From: Przewalskia tangutica
Taxonomy: Eukaryota; Streptophyta; Magnoliopsida; Solanales; Solanaceae
Assembly (NCBI GenBank): GCA_029844215.1
Contig: CM056721.1
Span: 134,693,254-134,757,253, forward strand
DNA length: 64,000 nt
Direction of reading: 5' to 3'
This document shows, in pieces, positions 59,608 to 64,000 of this stretch (positions within the stretch are counted from its first letter, which is position 1; every line of letters begins with the position of its first letter). The notes under the pieces were generated by a model. The model made no database searches. It was not told the origin of the DNA and saw nothing but the letters and a program-made list of their open reading frames with translations. A program made the translations under genes and the position numbers.

Positions 59608-60330
59608 CAGGCTTAAGTCAAAAGACATTGCCGTACGTACGTCTACCGTACCATATATATATTCTTTTAAAATACCTCATGCTCAAGAGTATAGGAAGAA
59701 TCACATACCTCGCGACGATTATCGACTATAAGCAAAACGCTCCACGGCTATAACCCGGCTAGCCTTGTCCACCTTCCAAGTAGTTCAAGCTACCGTGAGA
59801 ACATTCAACCAATAAAGGTTATCGATCAGAATATATCATATGTAAGTACAGTTAAATCTTCTACTTATATTCTTCTGATGTAATTTCAGTTCAAGTCTTT
59901 TCTGTAATATCCTTCTATTACAGTTCAAATCTCTTCTATGAATCTTATATTCATTTATATACTACAGTATGTAATTCCCAATTACAATAGAAGGACAGTA
60001 GTATTTACCTCGATGAGCCCAAAATTATCCAAGTATATAAGTCGCTCCTGAGCAACGTTAAGCTCCTACTCCGAGTGCTCCAACCCGCTCCAAACAACCC
60101 TTAGAAGTTCTACGCAACTTCTACTTAACACTTCAACCGACTATGAAGGTTTTCCTTAGGGTTTCGTTTAGTGGCTAAAGGAAGTATAATAGTATTTTCC
60201 GGGCTTCGTATAGAGGTAACTTTGGAAAGTACTATAAGGTATATGGGCTAAAGTATTTGGGCATTATAACAATACTTGGAGAGTATTTCTATACCACAAA
60301 GAGGGGTATTATACGAAAACAACTAGGCTA

Positions 60331-60386
60331 GGGGGGGGGGGGGGGAGTGCCCTCTCGGCCAAGCCTTCTCTAAAGAGGGGGGGGGG
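60331..60386 (+). repeat. Two long G homopolymers in the LTR
   Basis: A run of 15 G (60331-60345) and one of 10 G (60377-60386) lie 31 bases apart. On the element's sense strand they are C runs. They could form G-quadruplex on the plus strand, and their exact lengths are unreliable in any sequencing method. Confidence 0.9.
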
Positions 60387-60896
60387 AAGCTTTGGACGAG
60401 CTACTCAAGAGGGGAGGGAGGATTTCAAGACTTAGAAAGATTGCTCAAGTTTTGGATGAAGAAAGTCTTCAACTTAGAGGGGTATTTATAGGTCAAGCAA
60501 GGGCCAACCAATGGCCAAGATTCATCCAAGTGTAAGGCAAGTGTAGGGCTAGATTTAAACCATGTGTACCTTATCCATCTACCACACCAACTTGCACAAA
60601 AATATCCTACCAACTCCCTCCTCCCTTTCGTCCCTTTGCCGCCCCAAAAGCTTCCAATGTGAGGGTGACACATGTCACCCTCCCGTTGGTCCAAAATGTT
60701 TCGTCTCTCGGAAAAATCCGCAAAAATTAGAAATGTCATAGCCGGAATTTTCCCTACGCAAGTTTAGTAAAACGTTTCGTCGAAAAACGATTCTTTTTGG
60801 TACTTGTGTACAAATTTCGAACCTATGCCTACTTTAAGGCTCAAATTTTTCTACGTACGTCCTCACGTACATACTCTGGAAATACGGGGTATAACA

Positions 60897-60911
60897 TTCT
60901 CCCCTCCTTAG
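60897..60911 (-). other. Polypurine tract of the gag-only element
   Basis: Minus-strand CTAAGGAGGGGAGAA, next to the 3' LTR start TGTTATACC and preceded by the palindromic ACATTCGGGACGAATGTT. Confidence 0.88.
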
Positions 60912-61707
60912 AAACATTCGTCCCGAATGTTCCTTCTCAAGACGGATAACGATGAAGTTCTTCTAACAAATTGCCAACGCCACGCCTGGCCACGAAATAA
61001 CACACGTTCTCTTCCTTCCTTACTCGTCGTGCCCTTCTCGAACACTTGAACTCTTCTAGTATACGTACCACACTTCAGTCATTGCTTCAGTGCCCAAAAC
61101 ATTGGAGTCACTACCTCCAACTGGTCATCTTACTAACCTCAATCTCTCTTAAGACCATTCCCGGCCTTCACGATCCGCTTCTGGTCGAACATATCCATGA
61201 ACTCATACGATGGTCATCTAAACTTGGGCCCAGCACCCTCGTGACCCTACCACCTGGCGGGACCACCCAGAGCTGACCCCACCTCGTAACAGGCCGCGGG
61301 TTGGCCCGCAACATGGCCCCAACCCGACCCACTTAACGCATCGCGCTCTTGTTCCCCGATCCGGAACAATCTTACCTATTCAAGTCATGAAAGCTACCAC
61401 TTCCATTTTACACCACCCAAGGAAATTTTTCCCACAATTACTCCACGTATACTTATACATTCTGACAAAGATCACCCGCAAAATCTTGTACTCAAGACGG
61501 CCTTACATCTAAAGTTTCAACTGTAATACTCTAAGGTTCATCATTTTCTCACCCCCAGGCTTACCGTTTTTTTCACTAACCAGGCTTCTAATCACATTTT
61601 AGCACAAAGCTATCCGAACATAATACTAAACACATCATCATGCATCAATACAAACCAAACTCTAGAGGGTTGAGGATATACCTGAAAATAGGCGGTTCAG
61701 AGGACCG
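60912..61707 (-). other. Interior without pol between gag and the 3' LTR
   Basis: About 800 bp in which no protease, RT, RNase H or integrase motif is readable in any frame on the minus strand. C-rich words such as GGCCGCGGGTTGGCCCGCAA (near 61290) stand out. The plus frame 61046-61276 has no recognised similarity. Confidence 0.6.
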
Positions 61708-62871
61708 CTAAAACTGGGAACTTCCACCGCGACCTCTGCCGTGGCCTGCCGGTGTATGAACATCCTGCCTAGCTATGGAAGGTGAAAAACCCGCAACTGA
61801 TCTAGTAGTCTGTGCTATCCCACCAGTGCTACCCCTGGTCGGACAGTCTCCCGTCAAATGGCCCTGTCGGCCGCAAGTATAGCAATCTCCCAAACCAGTA
61901 CGACATTCTCCTCTATGGGCTTTACCACAATGGTCACACTGAGATACGGGTGGCCTCATCCGGCGAACACTTCTACTCCCGAAAATCAAAGCACGGGAGC
62001 CCCGACCGCTTCCTGAATATCCCGGCGTCCCGAAGGCTGTGGAGGACCACTGCATCTGGCGAGGTACATAACTAGGCTGGCCGAGGCGGTCCGCCTCGAA
62101 AGTCACCAAAGGACCTGCTGCTCGGCCTCTTGCCGATCTCGGCCATTAGTCGATTCTCCGCCTCACATCCAAGTGCATAAGCTCGCATGCGGGTAATGTC
62201 CATGCCGGTGAAGAGCTACACGAACAACTCGCTAGGTAATCATCGAGCCTGTAACATATCGGTGCACTCGATCCTCCATACTAGCTACTAACGCGGACGC
62301 GAGCCAATGAGTGAAATCCACATTGTACTCCCGAACCGACGCCTGCGCGCCGCAACACCAAAAATCTGCCCCGAGCCCTCTCATCTGTGGAGGCAAGAAG
62401 TGTGCAAGAAATGCCTTTGAGAACTCGTCCCATAAAGCCGGAAGTGCATTCTCTCCCCGGGACAGCTCCCATGAATCAAACCAGTCGACTGTGGTATCAC
62501 GCAGCTGATGCGAACCTAGGACCACTGACTCGGTCTCCGATGCCTTGATCACTCTACGATCCGTCAGAATCGCCGGATGAACTCCTGCGGATCATCCTCA
62601 GGCCTCGACCCATAAAACTCGGGCGGGTTACATCTCAGAAAATCCCGTAGCCTCAAACTATCTGATCTGGGGTGAACCACCGGTGCTCTGAACTGCTGGC
62701 CCACTTATCTCAAGTCTGCCACAACCACGCCATTAATCGTGCTCACTCCTTGTAACCCATCTCTCTCGCTTCCGCATCGGGATGGAGGCTCAGTCTTGTG
62801 GTCTCAGAGGCTGCCGCTTCTACTCGCGGCTCCTCTCGCTGCCCTGCCGCCGGGCCGCTTGCGCGAGGCAT
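61708..62871 (-). pseudogene. Gag of the gag-only gypsy element
   Basis: The start ATG at 62871 gives MPRASGPAAGQREEPRVEAA; two later pieces carry the gag core (62552-62232: IKASETESVVLGSHQLRDTT, WFDSWELSRGENALPALWDE, FSKAFLAHFLPPQMR, RVHRYVTG) and the C-terminal zinc knuckles (62109-61708: CDHCGKAHRGEC and CYTCGRQGHLTGDC, a complete CX2CX4HX4C). It ends GRGRGGSSQF at a stop near 61708. Frame changes separate the parts near 62560, 62350 and 62200. Gag should assemble particles and bind RNA; the intact knuckle is better preserved than in the neighbouring element. Confidence 0.88.
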
Positions 62872-63052
62872 AATCGTAAAACGGCACGTCGGAGGGTCAA
62901 ACTTATCACACGGCTCTATGGCACGATCTCAGAATGAGAAGAATGGAAACTAATCCTAAATGTCCTGACCTCCGATTATAGATGTGGTGCACAACACATC
63001 GATAATCAAGACTTACTGAACACGGTCTGTAGACACTTTCCGAGGACTAACT

Positions 63053-63064
63053 GCTCTGATACCA
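63053..63064 (-). other. Primer-binding site of the gag-only element
   Basis: Minus-strand TGGTATCAGAGC, a full 12-base match to the initiator tRNA-Met complement, four bases from the LTR end at 63069. It fixes the element's orientation as minus. Confidence 0.93.
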
Positions 63065-63068
63065 CTTT

Positions 63069-64000
63069 TGTCACGACCCGAACCCGGGCCCGTGACTGGT
63101 GCCTTACCCCGGGCACCCTAGTGATACAACATCAGAGAAAAACCAGCGGAAATAAAAACTTAAACATTTAAATAGACATGGATCAAGATAAAGAAAATAG
63201 GCCAACCAAAACGGTTGCCTTTCAACATATATATATATAGACATTTGAACAGTTACAATCCTTACAACCCTGCCCACAACAGTGCTACAGACCTCTAAGA
63301 TTTTTACAACAACTATGACGGGACAGGGCCCCGCCATACCACGAATGTACAAGAACCTGCACTCGGGGTGACATACCAAAGATAAGCCTCAGAAGGAACT
63401 GAGCTTCCCAATATCTTTGAAAGGTGATCCTATAAGCGGGGATCGACGGTGATGTAACTACACTGCGGATAGAACGCACGGGCGAGGTCAAGACAACGGT
63501 ACCAAGTATGTGAAATCAGAAAATGCGTAAATGAAATCATAGCGATGTAAAGCGAGACATGTATGATAACCAAACTACAAGACACCACATATAAACAAAT
63601 ATATCAAGTCGAGGACTCACGCCCAAATCATCACTCGTGCGGTGGAATTCCTTCCTCACCGGCAGCCGATGCATGATATAACAACACGAGGGTATATATG
63701 AACACGTGTCCCACTGTCAACAAAGCCGCACGGCAAGTATAACTACGGATCCGACCGTCAATAATCGTACAACCATATCATGAAGTCGACACGCGGCAAG
63801 TGCACTTCAGCCTCCAGATCCACCGCCACGTGGCCGACGTGGGCAAGTGAATCGGCCAGTCACCCGATCACAACCGTAAGTCACGAAGCTCCATCTAAAC
63901 ACTGACTCGCGAAGCTGACACGTGGCAAGTACACTAGCCTCCACCAGATCCACCTGCGTCACGTGGGCGACGGCAAGTGAATCGGCGTGCACCGATCACA
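63069..64000 (-). repeat. 5' LTR of the gag-only element, cut by the window end
   Basis: Matches the beginning of 57240-60896, including GTGATACAACATCAGAGAAA and the ~125-bp units. Only the last 932 bp of this LTR (in element sense) are in the window. Differences from the left copy again include many short gaps at CTG/CAG words. Confidence 0.93.

Larger units (their letters stand above)
57240..60896 (-). repeat. 3' LTR of the gag-only gypsy element (3657 bp)
   Basis: On the minus strand it starts TGTTATACCCCG and ends CGTCGTGACA. Its first 1.2 kb (plus-strand left side) match 63069-64000. It carries a ~125-bp array, a 25-bp array, a TA microsatellite and two long G runs described separately. 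The frame 57177-57668 crosses the copia border and is accidental. Confidence 0.93.
57240..64000 (-). mobile_element. Second Tekay/Del-like gypsy element, gag-only, running out of the window
   Basis: The left LTR (57240-60896) is the element's 3' LTR; the start of the second LTR is at 63069. Between them (2.17 kb) are a polypurine tract, gag on the minus strand and a tRNA-iMet primer site next to the right LTR. There is no trace of protease, RT or integrase, so this is a non-autonomous element of the TR-GAG type (terminal repeats with only gag). It is inserted in the copia integrase at 57239; the expected duplicated target is GAATG (57235-57239), whose partner lies near 66.7 kb if the right LTR has equal length. 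Confidence 0.9.

Overview
This window is nuclear DNA of a flowering plant, most likely a member of the nightshade family (Solanaceae). Introns with GT..AG borders, nested LTR retrotransposons, MITEs, a SINE and a mitochondrial-DNA insertion make the plant call firm. The family-level call is inference from the style of the SINE, MITEs and giant Tat/Ogre-type element. The window holds one complete cellular gene in a sea of transposable elements.

Layout. 1-4395: a decayed mitochondrial-like insertion ending in a mutilated 26S rRNA piece joined directly to a piece of a LAGLIDADG intron endonuclease. 5917-17445 (minus): an intact 11-exon gene for glutamine:fructose-6-phosphate aminotransferase (GFAT), whose exons join in phase to 682 codons; its introns carry three MITE-like elements and a LINE/SINE tail. 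17735-17917: a SINE. 18096-39850 (minus): one complete 21.8-kb Ogre-like Ty3/gypsy element with about 4.85-kb LTRs, a perfect CGTAC target duplication, ORF1, gag, protease, RT, two RNase H domains and integrase (all frame-broken), and three tandem-repeat arrays in its 3' untranslated region. 40046-40793: a TRIM-like mini LTR element. 40840-44291 (minus): a hAT transposon with an 8-bp duplication and a decayed transposase.

45406-64000 is a retrotransposon nest. A Ty1/copia element (minus) is split inside its integrase by a 9.35-kb Tekay/Del-like gypsy element (47755-57106, plus), and 133 bp further on by a second gypsy element (57240 to beyond the window, minus). Neither gypsy insertion carries a full pol gene: the first has gag plus a piece of a LINE in place of most of pol, the second gag only.

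No obviously new enzyme system is present. The strongest unexplained signal is in the 3' region of the Ogre-like element. One array repeats a perfect 9-bp stem hairpin seven times. A second array holds about 34 small hairpins that share one 8-nt loop but have different, mutually complementary stems. A second striking signal concerns data quality: differences between paired LTRs cluster at CTG/CAG words and look more like base-calling error at methylated sites than evolution, so many frameshifts reported here may not be real.
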